From JACCTU01 sp963809175 (lineage in GTDB: Bacteria; Actinomycetota; Thermoleophilia; Gaiellales; Gaiellaceae), in contig CAWEIK010000003.1 in the NCBI GenBank assembly GCA_963809175.1, positions 558,001-622,000 of the forward strand: a DNA stretch of 64,000 nucleotides. The letters run 5' to 3'. Under the pieces are notes generated by a model. That model had not been told where the DNA came from and did no database searches. It worked only from the letters and a program-made list of their open reading frames with translations. The first letter of the stretch is position 1. Each line of letters opens with the position of its first letter. Positions 49,476 to 58,170 of the stretch are shown here, piece after piece. Position numbers and translations under genes: made by a program.

Positions 49476-49796
49476 CTACGGAGGCGGCGGGCCGCCGGGC
49501 GGCGGGCCGGCCGGGTACTCCTCCACCTGCTCCTCGACGACCGTCGTCTGGGCCGGTGCTGCGACGGTGCGTTGCACCGGCGCGCCTTCGACACGCGTCA
49601 CGCGACGCGCACCGCCCCTGGGCATCCCTGCACCCCAGCGGTCCCAGAAGACGAGCGAGAGGATGAAGCCGATGATTCCGACGACGATCAGGATCACGCC
49701 GATCGCGTCGACGTCGATCCCGGACGCCTCGCCGGTCACGCCCCAGATCAGGATCGCGCCTGCGGCAACGAGGAGAAGTGAGACTCCGAGGGTCAT
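49476..49796 (-). CDS. Two-helix membrane protein with proline-rich tail (DUF6458-like)
   Basis: 106 residues: two membrane helices (LGVSLLLVAAGAILIWGVTG and AIGVILIVVGIIGFILSLVFW), then a cytoplasmic or external tail ending in a glycine/proline run (GPPPGGPPPP). This matches the actinobacterial DUF6458 pattern. Function unknown. Confidence 0.65.
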   Translation of the reverse strand: MTLGVSLLLVAAGAILIWGVTGEASGIDVDAIGVILIVVGIIGFILSLVFWDRWGAGMPRGGARRVTRVEGAPVQRTVAAPAQTTVVEEQVEEYPAGPPPGGPPPP

Positions 49797-49848
49797 GGGC
49801 GGCTCATCCCCACAGCCTCCAACCTGGAAACACGAGCTGGAAAACCCG

Positions 49849-50667
49849 CTAGACCGGAAGCTTGAGCTCGCTGACGTCGAGCCCGAGCGACGAGGCGAGC
49901 CTGATCCCGTCGTCCAGATCCTCGCGGAGGCGCTGCGCGTCGCGAGTCTCCATCGCCGCGGCGATCCGTGCTCGCACCTGCGGGCGCCAGAGAGAGTGCT
50001 GGACGAAGATCGGCATCATCTGGTTCGCGACCTTGATCAGCTGCTGTCTCGTCTTTCGGTCGGCGTCCTCCAACAGCACGCGCTCGTACGCCATCCCTGC
50101 TCCGTGGTGGATGCCGTCGTCGATCGTCAGGCGGTTGCAGAGGTCCTCGAGCACGGTGCCGCGCGACGACCGTGCGATCAGGCGGAAGCGCGGGATGATC
50201 AGCCGCTCGAAGAAGACCTGCATCAGGAAGACCTTCTCCTCGAGTGTGTCGAGGTCGAGGAACATGCGCGCGAGCGCGTCGAGGTGCGGGTCGCGCTCGC
50301 CGATTCCTCCCACCTGGTCCACGAGCTTCAGCCACGCCTCGACGTGGCGCGACTCGTCCTGCACCATCGTCGAGTAGTAGAGCTTCGCCTCGTAGTGCGG
50401 CGCGAGCTGGAAGAGCTGTGTCGCCATCTCGACCGCGAACATGTCGGCCTGGAGCTGCTGCGTGATCACCGAGCGCCAGACGTCGCGCCTGCGCGCAACC
50501 TTCTCGGCCGAGCCGCGAGCCTCCGGGATCGGCGGGATCTCGCCCCACTGCAGGTCGCCGACCTTCCACTCGGCCCGCTTCGCGAGCTCGTAGTAGCGCA
50601 TGACGCCGTCGTAGCGCCCGGACGGGGCCACGTCCTCGCCCTCGGCCGGCAGCTGCTCGACACTCAT
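49849..50667 (-). CDS. Ferritin-like di-iron protein
   Basis: 272 residues, nearly all helical. ITQQLQADMFAVEMATQLF, YYSTMVQDESRHVEAWLKLV (E-x-x-H at about 105-110) and DDGIHHGAGMAYERVLLED (second ligand pair) place carboxylate/His ligands as in ferritin-like and R2-type oxidases. It probably binds a di-iron centre and oxidises a small molecule; the substrate is unknown. No partner enzyme is adjacent. Confidence 0.7.
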   Translation of the reverse strand: MSVEQLPAEGEDVAPSGRYDGVMRYYELAKRAEWKVGDLQWGEIPPIPEARGSAEKVARRRDVWRSVITQQLQADMFAVEMATQLFQLAPHYEAKLYYSTMVQDESRHVEAWLKLVDQVGGIGERDPHLDALARMFLDLDTLEEKVFLMQVFFERLIIPRFRLIARSSRGTVLEDLCNRLTIDDGIHHGAGMAYERVLLEDADRKTRQQLIKVANQMMPIFVQHSLWRPQVRARIAAAMETRDAQRLREDLDDGIRLASSLGLDVSELKLPV

Positions 50668-50812
50668 CGTGGGGGAGTCTAACCGGGGCGGTTCAGGCCC
50701 CTTCGAACTCGAGCACGGCCTGCGCGGGATACAGACGCTGTGCTGACCTCGGTGCCGCCCACCGCCATGCCGTCGGCACCGAGGTCACATCCCACACGCC
50801 TAACCCGGTGAG

Positions 50813-51223
50813 CTAGCGGCGGCCCACCAGGTCGGCCTTGCTCTCGTCCCAACGCACTGTGAGCGCGTACAGCACGAAGATGCTCAGCGCCAGCACGGTC
50901 AGAGCCCACAGCGGGTACTGGCTGTTGCCGTGGAAGCCAAGCTGCCCGAGGACGTTCAGCGAAACGACGACGATCGTGAACCAGCGCGCCCACCCCTGCC
51001 CTCCGGCCAACCCGAGGCCCGCAATGGCCAGCAGCACGCCCCAGATCATCATCGTCCAGCCCCACGCCGTCAGATCGACGGCCAGGAAGCCCGCCGCCGT
51101 GACGATGAAGTAGTCGTCCTCGAACAGGGCGATGAGGCCCTGGAAGAAGTCGATGACGCCCATGAGGAGCAGCAACATGCTGGCAAAGCCGATCCACCCT
51201 GCCATCGAGCGGTTTTCGTTCAT
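50813..51223 (-). CDS. DUF7144-like integral membrane protein
   Basis: 136 residues with four helices: GWIGFASMLLLLMGVIDFFQGLIALF, DLTAWGWTMMIWGVLLAIAGLGLAGG, WARWFTIVVVSLNVLGQLGF and LWALTVLALSIFVLYALTV. The WARW and helix pattern are seen in a common actinobacterial four-helix membrane family. Function unknown. Confidence 0.65.
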   Translation of the reverse strand: MNENRSMAGWIGFASMLLLLMGVIDFFQGLIALFEDDYFIVTAAGFLAVDLTAWGWTMMIWGVLLAIAGLGLAGGQGWARWFTIVVVSLNVLGQLGFHGNSQYPLWALTVLALSIFVLYALTVRWDESKADLVGRR

Positions 51224-51292
51224 CTCTACAGCCTCCCTAGTCAGGACCCCCGTTCCGCGCCATCGTGACAGACCTCTCGGCTAGCGCACGAG

Positions 51293-51479
51293 CTAGAACG
51301 CCGGCTTCCGCCCGAAGACGAAGTAGAGGATCGTCCCGAGGACGGGCACGATGATCACGATCAGGACCCGACGCGGCGAGTTGACCGCGCGACAGTTGGC
51401 CGCGCCGCCGGATCATGTCGACGATGGCGATGAGCCAGGCGACGACCGCGACGACGCCGAGGAACCAGAGCCAGTCCAT
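51293..51479 (-). CDS. PLDc_N-type small membrane protein, one frameshift
   Basis: About 61 residues. MDWLWFLGVVAVVAWLIAIVDMIRRR is followed, after dropping one base from the CCC at 51367-51369, by VLIVIIVPVLGTILYFVFGRKPAF, the two-helix hairpin of the phospholipase D N-terminal (PLDc_N) family. Without that correction the frame runs on in an unrelated arginine-rich sequence. Confidence 0.7.
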
Positions 51480-51539
51480 GTCCGTAGCCTAGGGCGTTTC
51501 TCCAGTGGGAACAGTCCTGCCGTCGCCGTTGATGTCTCC

Positions 51540-51625
51540 ATAGCGCTCATAGCGCTAGATTCCGACGTACTGGAGGAGCAGATGGAATCTCTCGGACGCC
51601 GCCGGTCGGCGATCCTCCGACCGAC
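51540..51625. repeat. Intergenic repeats and stems
   Basis: Contains a direct repeat ATAGCGCT (51540-51547 and 51549-51556), an inverted pair AGATTCC/GGAATCT (51557-51563 and 51584-51590), and a stem CGGTCGG/CCGACCG near 51606-51626. It lies between the PLDc_N-like gene and the esterase; no gene is visible here. Confidence 0.45.
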
Positions 51626-51651
51626 ATCAACATCTAAAATCCTCTTATCGC

Positions 51652-52455
51652 CTAAACGGGAAAGAGGCCGAGCCATCGGACGGCCTCTGGGAGCCGGGTG
51701 TCGTGACGCATCTCGGCTGAGTGTCGCCAGATGCCCGTGACGGCTTCGACTCGCGCTCGCGGTCGGAGCTTTCGCAATTCGTTGTGGAAGTGGGCGGACT
51801 GATGGGTTTGGTCGATGACGATTTGGTCGGTGATGCTCCACCAGAGCTGCAACGGGACACCGGACCGAGCGATCTCTTTGATCCAGTGCGTGGGGCTGCG
51901 GAACACGTAGCCGGTTGGGTTGGTACGTGGTGTGCCGCCGACTTCGAATCGCGCGAGTGCTTGGAGGCCGCGGCGGCCGGGGGTGATCGCGAAGTCGTTG
52001 AAGCGGCGGTAGAAGTTGGTTACTGAGTCGAAGGCGACTGCGCCTGCGAGCAGTTGCGGGTGTTGTCCGAGCAGGAGCAGCGTTTCCTGTCCGCCCATGC
52101 TGCCGCCGAGTGCGTAGATTCGGCGGCGGTCGATCCGGAGCCAGGGCAGGGTGCGGTGGGCGATCTCGGGCATCCGCGAGAGGTCTGTGATCTGGCCGCG
52201 ATAGCCCCAGGAATGGAGCGGGAGTCGGCGTCCCATTCCGCCTGGGCAGATCACTGCGAAGCCGCCGCGGTCGGGCAGCTCGCCCCAGAGTCGGGCGTTG
52301 GGGGCTGCGGAGACGCCGCGACCGTGGGGTGAGATCACAAGCGGGAGCGGCGGCGAAGGCTTGTCGGGCCCGAACTGGCCGGGGACGAGCACGATCGCCG
52401 GGCGGGGTGCACCGTTGTGGGCCCGGTAGCGCACGGTCCACTTTCGCGTCGCCAC
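51652..52455 (-). CDS. Alpha/beta hydrolase (esterase/PHB-depolymerase-like)
   Basis: About 267 residues. KWTVRYRAHNGAPRPAIVLVP, then PLPLVISPHGRG (oxyanion strand), the nucleophile elbow GGSMGGQE (Ser in YALGGSMGG), an acidic residue in WWSITDQIVIDQ, and a catalytic His in GIWRHSAEM. Substrate unknown. GTG at 52453-52455 (MATRKW) is preferred over a TTG at 52503 that would add 16 unlike residues. Diverges from the M23-like gene. Confidence 0.75.
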   Translation of the reverse strand: MATRKWTVRYRAHNGAPRPAIVLVPGQFGPDKPSPPLPLVISPHGRGVSAAPNARLWGELPDRGGFAVICPGGMGRRLPLHSWGYRGQITDLSRMPEIAHRTLPWLRIDRRRIYALGGSMGGQETLLLLGQHPQLLAGAVAFDSVTNFYRRFNDFAITPGRRGLQALARFEVGGTPRTNPTGYVFRSPTHWIKEIARSGVPLQLWWSITDQIVIDQTHQSAHFHNELRKLRPRARVEAVTGIWRHSAEMRHDTRLPEAVRWLGLFPV

Positions 52456-52507
52456 GGCAGGAGGATCGCACGCGCCGGAGACGGGGCGGGAGCGATAGAA
52501 CAAGGGC

Positions 52508-53527
52508 GTGCCAGATGTGCCCGGAAGGCTCGAGTTCGCTCAGCGCTACAACGACGAGTGGCGCGGGTGGCCGGTGTTGCCGCTGCACCGACAACACCCG
52601 ATCCGCGGCTCCTTCCTCGACCCGCGCGCACACGACCAACTGGGGGCCGTGTACCACGACGGTGTCGACATCGCCGTCCGGGACGACAAGCCCGGCCGTG
52701 GCGCTCCTGCCGGCCGCACGCATCGTGTGCACGCGGTCGAAGGCGGTCCGGTCATTCGTGCGACGCCGCGAGGGGTGCGGGGACTGATCGACATCGCGCA
52801 CTTTCGCTACGAGCATGTCGACGCGCTTGTCAACGTTGGCGAACTCGTCCAGCCGGGGCAGCAGATCGCGTGGGCCTGGAAAGGCGATTGGCATGTTCAC
52901 CTGAGCGAGTTCGTCGATCTCCCCAATGGGCGCCGCGTCTTCGTCAACCCGCTCCGACCGGGCGGCAAGCTCGCGCCGTACACCGACACAGCCAAGCCGC
53001 TCATCGAGGAGGTGCGCTTCTACACACCCGCGACACCCGCCTGGGCGCGCCGGCCGGTGAACGTCGCCCGCTATCCCCAGGCCGGACGACGGCTCAACAA
53101 GCAGCGGCTCTCGGGAACGATCGACGTTCGCGCTCGGATCAACGACCCGCAGTCTTTCATCGGCTGGTTCAAAGACAAGCCCTGGCTCGCCGCACCACAC
53201 CATCCTTTCCGCCTCGCGGTGAGCGTCGCCCAGCACGGCAGCGGCGACGTCTACCACGACCACGAAGTCTTTCGCTCAGAACAGATGCTGGAACTACCCG
53301 CTGGGCAGCACTACGCGCCCAGCACCGAGCAAAATCTCTCGGCCGGTGGCTGCGTCCGCCGCCACGCCACGCTCCGCTGCCAAGGCATCTACTGGTTCAG
53401 GCTCTTCCCCCGCCCTTACCTCAACACCACGCAGCTCCCGAACGGGAGCTACCGGATCAGTATCCGCGTCTGGGACGCAGCAGGCAACACCCGCATTGAC
53501 AACACCGACATCACGGTACGAAACTGA
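52508..53527 (+). CDS. Protein with degenerate M23-like domain
   Basis: 339 residues. The N-terminal half recalls the LytM fold: PIRGSFLDPR, YHDGVDIAV (like the H-x3-D zinc motif), GQQIAWAWKGDWHVHLSEFVD (like the HxH motif). The C-terminal half is beta-rich (RLSGTIDVRARINDP, YRISIRVWDAAGNTRIDNTDITV), similar to an Ig-like Big or fibronectin module. There is no clear signal peptide. A -10-like TAGAAC ends six bases before the GTG start. Function unknown; peptidoglycan binding is possible. Confidence 0.6.
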   Translation: MPDVPGRLEFAQRYNDEWRGWPVLPLHRQHPIRGSFLDPRAHDQLGAVYHDGVDIAVRDDKPGRGAPAGRTHRVHAVEGGPVIRATPRGVRGLIDIAHFRYEHVDALVNVGELVQPGQQIAWAWKGDWHVHLSEFVDLPNGRRVFVNPLRPGGKLAPYTDTAKPLIEEVRFYTPATPAWARRPVNVARYPQAGRRLNKQRLSGTIDVRARINDPQSFIGWFKDKPWLAAPHHPFRLAVSVAQHGSGDVYHDHEVFRSEQMLELPAGQHYAPSTEQNLSAGGCVRRHATLRCQGIYWFRLFPRPYLNTTQLPNGSYRISIRVWDAAGNTRIDNTDITVRN

Positions 53528-53543
53528 CGTCCTCCAGCATCCC

Positions 53544-53963
53544 TCACGGCTGGAGCACGAGTGGTACGACGTCTTGTGAGGGAGGGAAGCCCTCGCCAGT
53601 CACTCGCGGCTCAAAGACCTCGAGTTCGCCGATCTGGCGGGCGGCAACCGAGTACTCAGCCGTGAACTCGAACGAGCTCGGCCGGAGGCTCCCTCCCTGA
53701 GTAACCCCGCTCGCCAGCACCTTGCCGTCCTCACCGCGCAGACGCCAGTTAACGCTTGCCTCGAATGTGCTGGAGCAGCCGCGGACCTGGAAGCCGCTCG
53801 ACACTCGCTCCCCGCTTCTCGGATCCTCGACAAAAATGAGTCCGGCGTTTCTGAAGGCCCCGTCACTGTTTGCGCAGACGTCGACGTCCTGCTCCCCTCC
53901 GCACGCCGTCAGGAGCACCGCCGTGATCGCTGCGGCCGCCGACAATGAGAAGCTCCGCGTCAC
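53544..53963 (-). CDS. Lipoprotein with Gmad2-like immunoglobulin domain
   Basis: 139 residues with lipobox LSAAAAITAVLLTAC, then IFVEDPRSGERVSSGFQVRGCSSTFEASVNWRLRGEDGKVLASG, the pattern of the Gmad2 domain found in actinobacterial and spore-germination lipoproteins. It is probably anchored outside the membrane. It converges on the M23-like gene over a CTCCAGC/GCTGGAG stem (53534-53557). Confidence 0.7.
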   Translation of the reverse strand: MTRSFSLSAAAAITAVLLTACGGEQDVDVCANSDGAFRNAGLIFVEDPRSGERVSSGFQVRGCSSTFEASVNWRLRGEDGKVLASGVTQGGSLRPSSFEFTAEYSVAARQIGELEVFEPRVTGEGFPPSQDVVPLVLQP

Positions 53964-54242
53964 CTCTGCGTACTGAGGATAAGGCCACGTCGGGCTTTGT
54001 AGTCCACGCGGTGGGCTAGAACGACCCGCGGCCGCGTGAGGTGCCCGAGCTACAGCGGCTGCCCCTTGCCTCCACGGGGTTCTGCGGGGAGTGCCGCGGG
54101 ATGGTGCCGAGTGGCTGAACCTGAGCTGCTACGCGATTTCCGTGGGGGCGGCGATAGGTTCGCACCTTGTGGCGGGCGTTTCGGTACTGAAGCGGTACTT
54201 CGAGGTTCGCCGCGCACCGTTCCGAAGTACCTCGACGTCCGG
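53964..54242. other. Intergenic stretch without a convincing gene
   Basis: About 280 bases with no supported coding frame. It holds related short elements CGGTACTGAAG (54183-54193), CGGTACTTCGAGG (54193-54205) and CCGAAGTACCTCG (54222-54234); the second and third form an inverted repeat. Confidence 0.5.
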
Positions 54243-54275
54243 GGGTAAAGAGAAGGCCCCTTGACGGGGCCCTCT
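54243..54275 (-). terminator. Intrinsic terminator of the secreted protein gene
   Basis: On the minus strand AGGGCCCC and GGGGCCTT surround GTCAA, followed by TTCTCTTTACC. Confidence 0.75.
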
Positions 54276-54303
54276 CCGTTGCTGAGCTGCGTCGCGTGCG
54301 CGC

Positions 54304-54849
54304 CTACGGAGCGCTCGACCGCACCTGGATGTTCCCGGACTCGATCGTCTCCAGCGGGAAGTCCAGCGGTCCCGTGAGCAGGCACGCCTGAGGGTCACCC
54401 TGCGTTGCGGGATCATCGTCCCAGAAGAACACGGAGCTGATCTTGTCCCTGTCCTTTCCGGGCTCACCGTTGTCCTGAACGGTGAAGAACACGGCGTCGA
54501 CGAGGTTCGGATCGTTCGTGCGCTTCGTGGTGCCGCCGAAGACGGCGATGTTCCCGACGACCTTCATGCAGGAGATGTCGACGTGGAGCTGGTACGCGTT
54601 GCCATTCTCACCCTCGAACGCCGGGTTGATCAGGACGGCATGGCCGGTAACGGTGCCGTCGGCGTGAACTCGCGCGGCGAACGAAAACTGGCGCTTGACC
54701 GGGCCGTCTGCACCCGGTCGCGTAAGTGTTCCGTGTCCGCTCGCAGCCTCGCCCGCGATCTGTGCGTACGACCCCGACGCGAACGCGAGCATTGCTGCCG
54801 CTGCGATCAATACGAACGCAAGCGCGACCCTGCTGAGAAACTTATGCAT
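54304..54849 (-). CDS. Secreted hypothetical protein
   Basis: 181 residues from ATG at 54849, preceded by AGGGGGA. The signal peptide is MHKFLSRVALAFVLIAAAAMLAFASGSYA. The mature part is mostly beta-strand and rich in Gly, Asp and Asn (GHGTLTRPGADGPVKRQFSFAARVHADGTVTGHAVLINPAF; FFTVQDNGEPGKDRDKISSVFFW), with cysteines near DISCMK and QACLL. This arrangement is frequent in small actinobacterial secreted proteins of unknown function. Confidence 0.72.
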   Translation of the reverse strand: MHKFLSRVALAFVLIAAAAMLAFASGSYAQIAGEAASGHGTLTRPGADGPVKRQFSFAARVHADGTVTGHAVLINPAFEGENGNAYQLHVDISCMKVVGNIAVFGGTTKRTNDPNLVDAVFFTVQDNGEPGKDRDKISSVFFWDDDPATQGDPQACLLTGPLDFPLETIESGNIQVRSSAP

Positions 54850-55171
54850 ATATCCCCCTACTCGAGAGTTCCTGGCGGAACCGCTGGAGGGGCCTCTCCC
54901 GCCTTTCCGCAGACAAACGCGGAGGAGCAGGGTAGCCCGTTTTGCAGGCGCGTCAAGGTTTGCGTCAATTCGAGGTCGTCTCAGACCGGCTTCGGACGCA
55001 TCTAGCCCCCAGGCTTTGGCGAGCCGCGGGCAGAGCGCAAGGAAGCGGACTAGCCGGAATATCTGTTGCTCCGGGGGCACGCGGGTTCTTGCGGCTAACC
55101 CACCGGGTCCGCTCTTCGAGCGGTGCGCGATAGCCCTCTTCGCCGCCGGCCCCCAACCGACTGGAAGGCGC
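54850..55171. other. Intergenic stretch, promoter of the secreted protein gene
   Basis: The part next to 54849 holds its ribosome binding site and presumably its promoter. No convincing coding frame, RNA gene or repeat was seen in the remainder. Confidence 0.5.
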
Positions 55172-55270
55172 ATGTCCAAGTACCAGCTCGAGCTCGAGGT
55201 CGGCACCGAGGCCGGCGACTTTGCGACGGCTGTTCCGAACTGGAAGCCCGGCGACACGATCCCGCTTGAG
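55172..55270 (+). pseudogene. N-terminal fragment of a small protein (GDTIPL family)
   Basis: ATG after GGAAGG begins SKYQLELEVGTEAGDFATAV and reaches WKPGDTIPL, then the reading becomes unrelated. A second fragment at 56429-56545 contains GDTIPL and the C-terminal remainder. Together they look like the two ends of one small gene family. Confidence 0.55.
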
Positions 55271-55302
55271 GCGAGCACCGCCGTTGTGCGGTGCTCGCCT
55301 AC
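55271..55302 (-). terminator. 13-bp perfect hairpin after the propeller gene
   Basis: AGGCGAGCACCGC pairs with GCGGTGCTCGCCT around CGTTGT. It lies 18 bases past the propeller gene stop. No T-tract follows, so it may work only as a stem-loop. Confidence 0.55.
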
Positions 55303-55319
55303 CTGCGCCGTAGCTCGAG

Positions 55320-56243
55320 TCAGTTCGGCGGGAGCGGCTGCCAGTCGATGCGGCCGCCCACGCGGAAGAGCGCGCCTTGGATCACGATCGGTGACACGTT
55401 CGTCCCGTCGGGCCTCATGGTCTTGATCGAGCAGTCGCCCTGAGTAGGTCCAGTGAAGTCGCACACTGAAAAAGCGATGAGACTGCCGTCAGGGGACCAA
55501 ACCGGTGAACCCTCCTGGAACGCGGAATCCGTATCCGTGAGCTGAACGACCCGACTCCCGTTCGCGTGCATGACGTAGATGTCGAAGAACGCGTCGGTGG
55601 TTCTCGCGCCCGAGAAGACCAGGTCATTCCCTCTCGGAGACCAGCTGGCGTCGCCATCGAACGCGGTGCCCTCGATCGTCCGCGTCGTTCCGTCCTCCAG
55701 GTTGAGGACGTGGAGGTCCAAGTCCGGCAACGCGGTATACGTGACCTTTGTGCCACGCGACGACGTTCCCGGCACGAAGCCGTCGGCGAGCTTCTGCTCA
55801 CCACCGCTGCCGTCTGCGTTCGCGATCCAGATCTCGGCGGTCTCGAGCGGGAAGTTGCGCTGGAACACGATCCGGAGCCCGTCCGACGTCCACGACGGAG
55901 TGAACTCACCCACGCCGTCCGAGTCGGTGACTTGGACGAGGTCGCTCCCGTCCGCGTCGGCGATCCAGATGTCGAAGTCGCCGTCGCGGTTGCTCGAGAA
56001 CGCGATCTTCGTTCCGTCAGGCGACCAGCGCGGGTTGAAGTCCCTGCCCGGATCCGTCGTGATCTGAAGAACGTCGGTCCCGTCGGGCCGCATCGTGTAG
56101 ACGTCGAAGTCGCCGGTCTCTGTTCGCATGGTGAACGCGATGCGTCCGTTCGCCCCGGCGAAGGTGCCCGTCGCGGCAGCCGCTGAGATGGCCGCGAGCA
56201 CAACGAGCGCCGCCACGGCAGCTCCAAACCTCGTCGGTGTCAT
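55320..56243 (-). CDS. Secreted TolB/PD40-type beta-propeller protein
   Basis: 307 residues: signal peptide (FGAAVAALVVLAAISAAAATG), then six repeats of about 45 residues with the PD40 pattern (FNPRWSPDGTKIAFSSNRDGDFDIWIADADG; FTPSWTSDGLRIVFQR; SPVWSPDGSLIAFS). These form a propeller that binds proteins or ligands outside the membrane; no enzyme domain is present. The gene lies in the opposite orientation between two fragments of another gene. Confidence 0.87.
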   Translation of the reverse strand: MTPTRFGAAVAALVVLAAISAAAATGTFAGANGRIAFTMRTETGDFDVYTMRPDGTDVLQITTDPGRDFNPRWSPDGTKIAFSSNRDGDFDIWIADADGSDLVQVTDSDGVGEFTPSWTSDGLRIVFQRNFPLETAEIWIANADGSGGEQKLADGFVPGTSSRGTKVTYTALPDLDLHVLNLEDGTTRTIEGTAFDGDASWSPRGNDLVFSGARTTDAFFDIYVMHANGSRVVQLTDTDSAFQEGSPVWSPDGSLIAFSVCDFTGPTQGDCSIKTMRPDGTNVSPIVIQGALFRVGGRIDWQPLPPN

Positions 56244-56428
56244 CCTGTTCCTCCTTCAGCGCGTTGATCGAGTGATCGCAAGCGGAACGCCGTCGCCCGC
56301 CCTCAAGAAGGCGCTCAAGACGGTGGCGCGATCGTCCTCATCGACCCTGTCGCCTGTCCTCACACGCGTTCCCCTCACCCGTGCCGACCTCACTTTCCCA
56401 ACCAATCGCACCGTAGTCAAGCTCAACC

Positions 56429-56545
56429 CGAGGGCTAAGCCACGCGGGCGACACCATCCCGCTCGGGCCAGGTAAGCGCTACCGCGTGGTCGATGTCAGG
56501 CCGCACCTGACGCTCAACGGCACGCTCGTCGTCGCGAAGGAATAG
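56429..56545 (+). pseudogene. C-terminal fragment of a small protein (GDTIPL family)
   Basis: In frame LSHAGDTIPLGPGKRYRVVDVRP, HLTLNGTLVVAKE and a TAG at 56543-56545. It lacks a start and the N-terminus, which is matched by the fragment at 55172-55270. The region 56244-56428 between it and the propeller gene shows nothing coding. Confidence 0.5.
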
Positions 56546-56786
56546 CTGGCGGCCAGCGAGATACGTGCTCGAGCCGCTCTACATTCGCGCGTGCGCGCGT
56601 GCCATCGGGCGGCTTGTCGACCCTCCATCCACGATCGGACGACTCCTGTTGGTGATCGAGCGCCGCCACGACTCGACGATCGTCGGTCGCAGTCCTACCG
56701 TGGCTTCCAGGATGGTCAATCGAGCCTTGCCTTCAACTCGGCGACCGTCGTTGACCGCGGATCTCGCGTGCACTACTTTGGGCCTG
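56546..56786. other. Intergenic stretch before the M6-like gene
   Basis: No supported coding frame. A -10-like TACTTT (56774-56779) ends seven bases before the ATG at 56787. Confidence 0.45.
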
Positions 56787-58170
56787 ATGCGGCGTCTCCT
56801 CGTAGGACTTGGCGCGGCCGCTTTCATATTGGTCGCGCTCGGCCTACTGGCGGCGGTAGTCGCGGCCGAAAACGCGGCTTCCGTCGCGAGCTGCACGTTC
56901 GAGCAGAAGCAAGGGCGGGTGAACGCGCTTGCCGACTATCAGAAGGGTATGCGCGCCGCACGCGCGGCGTACTTCGCGCAAGACGAAGCACCCGAAGAAG
57001 CGCGCCGCGTTCGTCAGGAAGCAGCAGCAGAAGCTTCGCGCGCTGCGGGCGGCCGCCGCGTGCACGGTCCCGCCGCTGCCGCCGAGCTCGTCCGAGAGCT
57101 GCGACTTCGAGCTCGCTCCGAGCGCGGAGGGGCTCCGCAACCGGCCGTTCAACCTCTTCTGGCCGTGGCGGAGCTACGGCCCTGTGGATCCGGAGAGCGC
57201 GATACCGACGCGCGGCCGCGTCGAGGCCGTGATGGTCTTCGTCGATTTTCCGAACGCGCCCGCCAACGTGGACGCTGCCGCAGGCGCATCCAGGTACACG
57301 CGCGACCTGCTGCCATGGCTCCAAGAGGCGTCCTTCGGCCGCTTCTCGCTCGGCGTGACGGTGGTCCCGCGGTGGTTCCGGATGCCGAAGGCGGGCACCG
57401 AGTACGCGCCCGTGCATAGGGGCAACGCCGACCGCTACCTGGCTGACGTCGTCGCCGCGATCGGCGGCGCCGTCGATCTCGCCCGGTACCAGGTGGTCTT
57501 GGTCGTGCCGTCGAGTGACGCCAGCCGCGGGCTCGGCGTCAACTATGTGCGCTATCCGGGACGCGGCGTGGCGGTTCCCGGGGGCGAGATCCGGTTCGGC
57601 GTGCTGATGGACGCGGAGCGTCGCGCCTCCGACTCGGCACATGTCCTGCACCGGTTCCTGGCCCTGCTCGGCGGCGTGCTCATCGACGCCTCCCCTAGGC
57701 CGTTCGGACCCTGGGATCCCGGATGGGCGGTAGGGACCACGCTCGGCCAGGGGTTCCCAACCGTCCACCCGATCGCGTGGCACAAGTGGATGTTCCGCTG
57801 GATAGACCCGGACCAGATCACCTGTCTGCGGGACGCTGGCCAGCTCGAGGAGACGCTCACGCCGAACGCGCGGGCCGGGGGGAAGAAGATGGTCGTCGTC
57901 CCGACCGGCGCGTCTACCGCCTACGTCCTCGAGGTGCGGCGCCGCCTCGGCTACGACCGGTCCATCTGCCGCGATGGCGTACTGCTGTACACGATCGACT
58001 CTCAGCTTCGGTCCGACCAGGGGGCGATCGAGGCGAAGTCCTCGGGTCCCGGCTGTTCACCGGATGCGACGCCGTTCGACGTCGGACACACCTACGACGA
58101 CTCGGTCGTCAAGGTCGAGGTGCTGGCGACGGACGGCAGCGCCTACCGCGTGCGCGTGACGAAGAAGTAG
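56787..58170 (+). CDS. M6 metalloprotease-like secreted protein without HExxH, one frameshift
   Basis: About 460 residues: anchor or signal helix (LLVGLGAAAFILVALGLLAAVVAA), a basic helical segment reached after dropping one base near 56974-56982 (TKHPKKRAAFVRKQQQKLRALRAAA), then an M6-like domain with VEAVMVFVDFPNAPAN, SFGRFSLGVTVVPRWFRM, and HPIAWHKWMFRWIDPDQITCL. At the place where M6 enzymes have HEFGH the sequence reads HRFLALLGGVLID, so the zinc motif is absent. If correctly assigned, it is a non-catalytic binding protein. The C-terminal domain is beta-rich. Confidence 0.65.

Noticed and set aside
54036..54248. Plus-strand frame of about 70 residues in the gene-free stretch
   Set aside because: No ribosome binding site, no recognisable motif, and it runs through inverted repeats and the terminator of the convergent gene.
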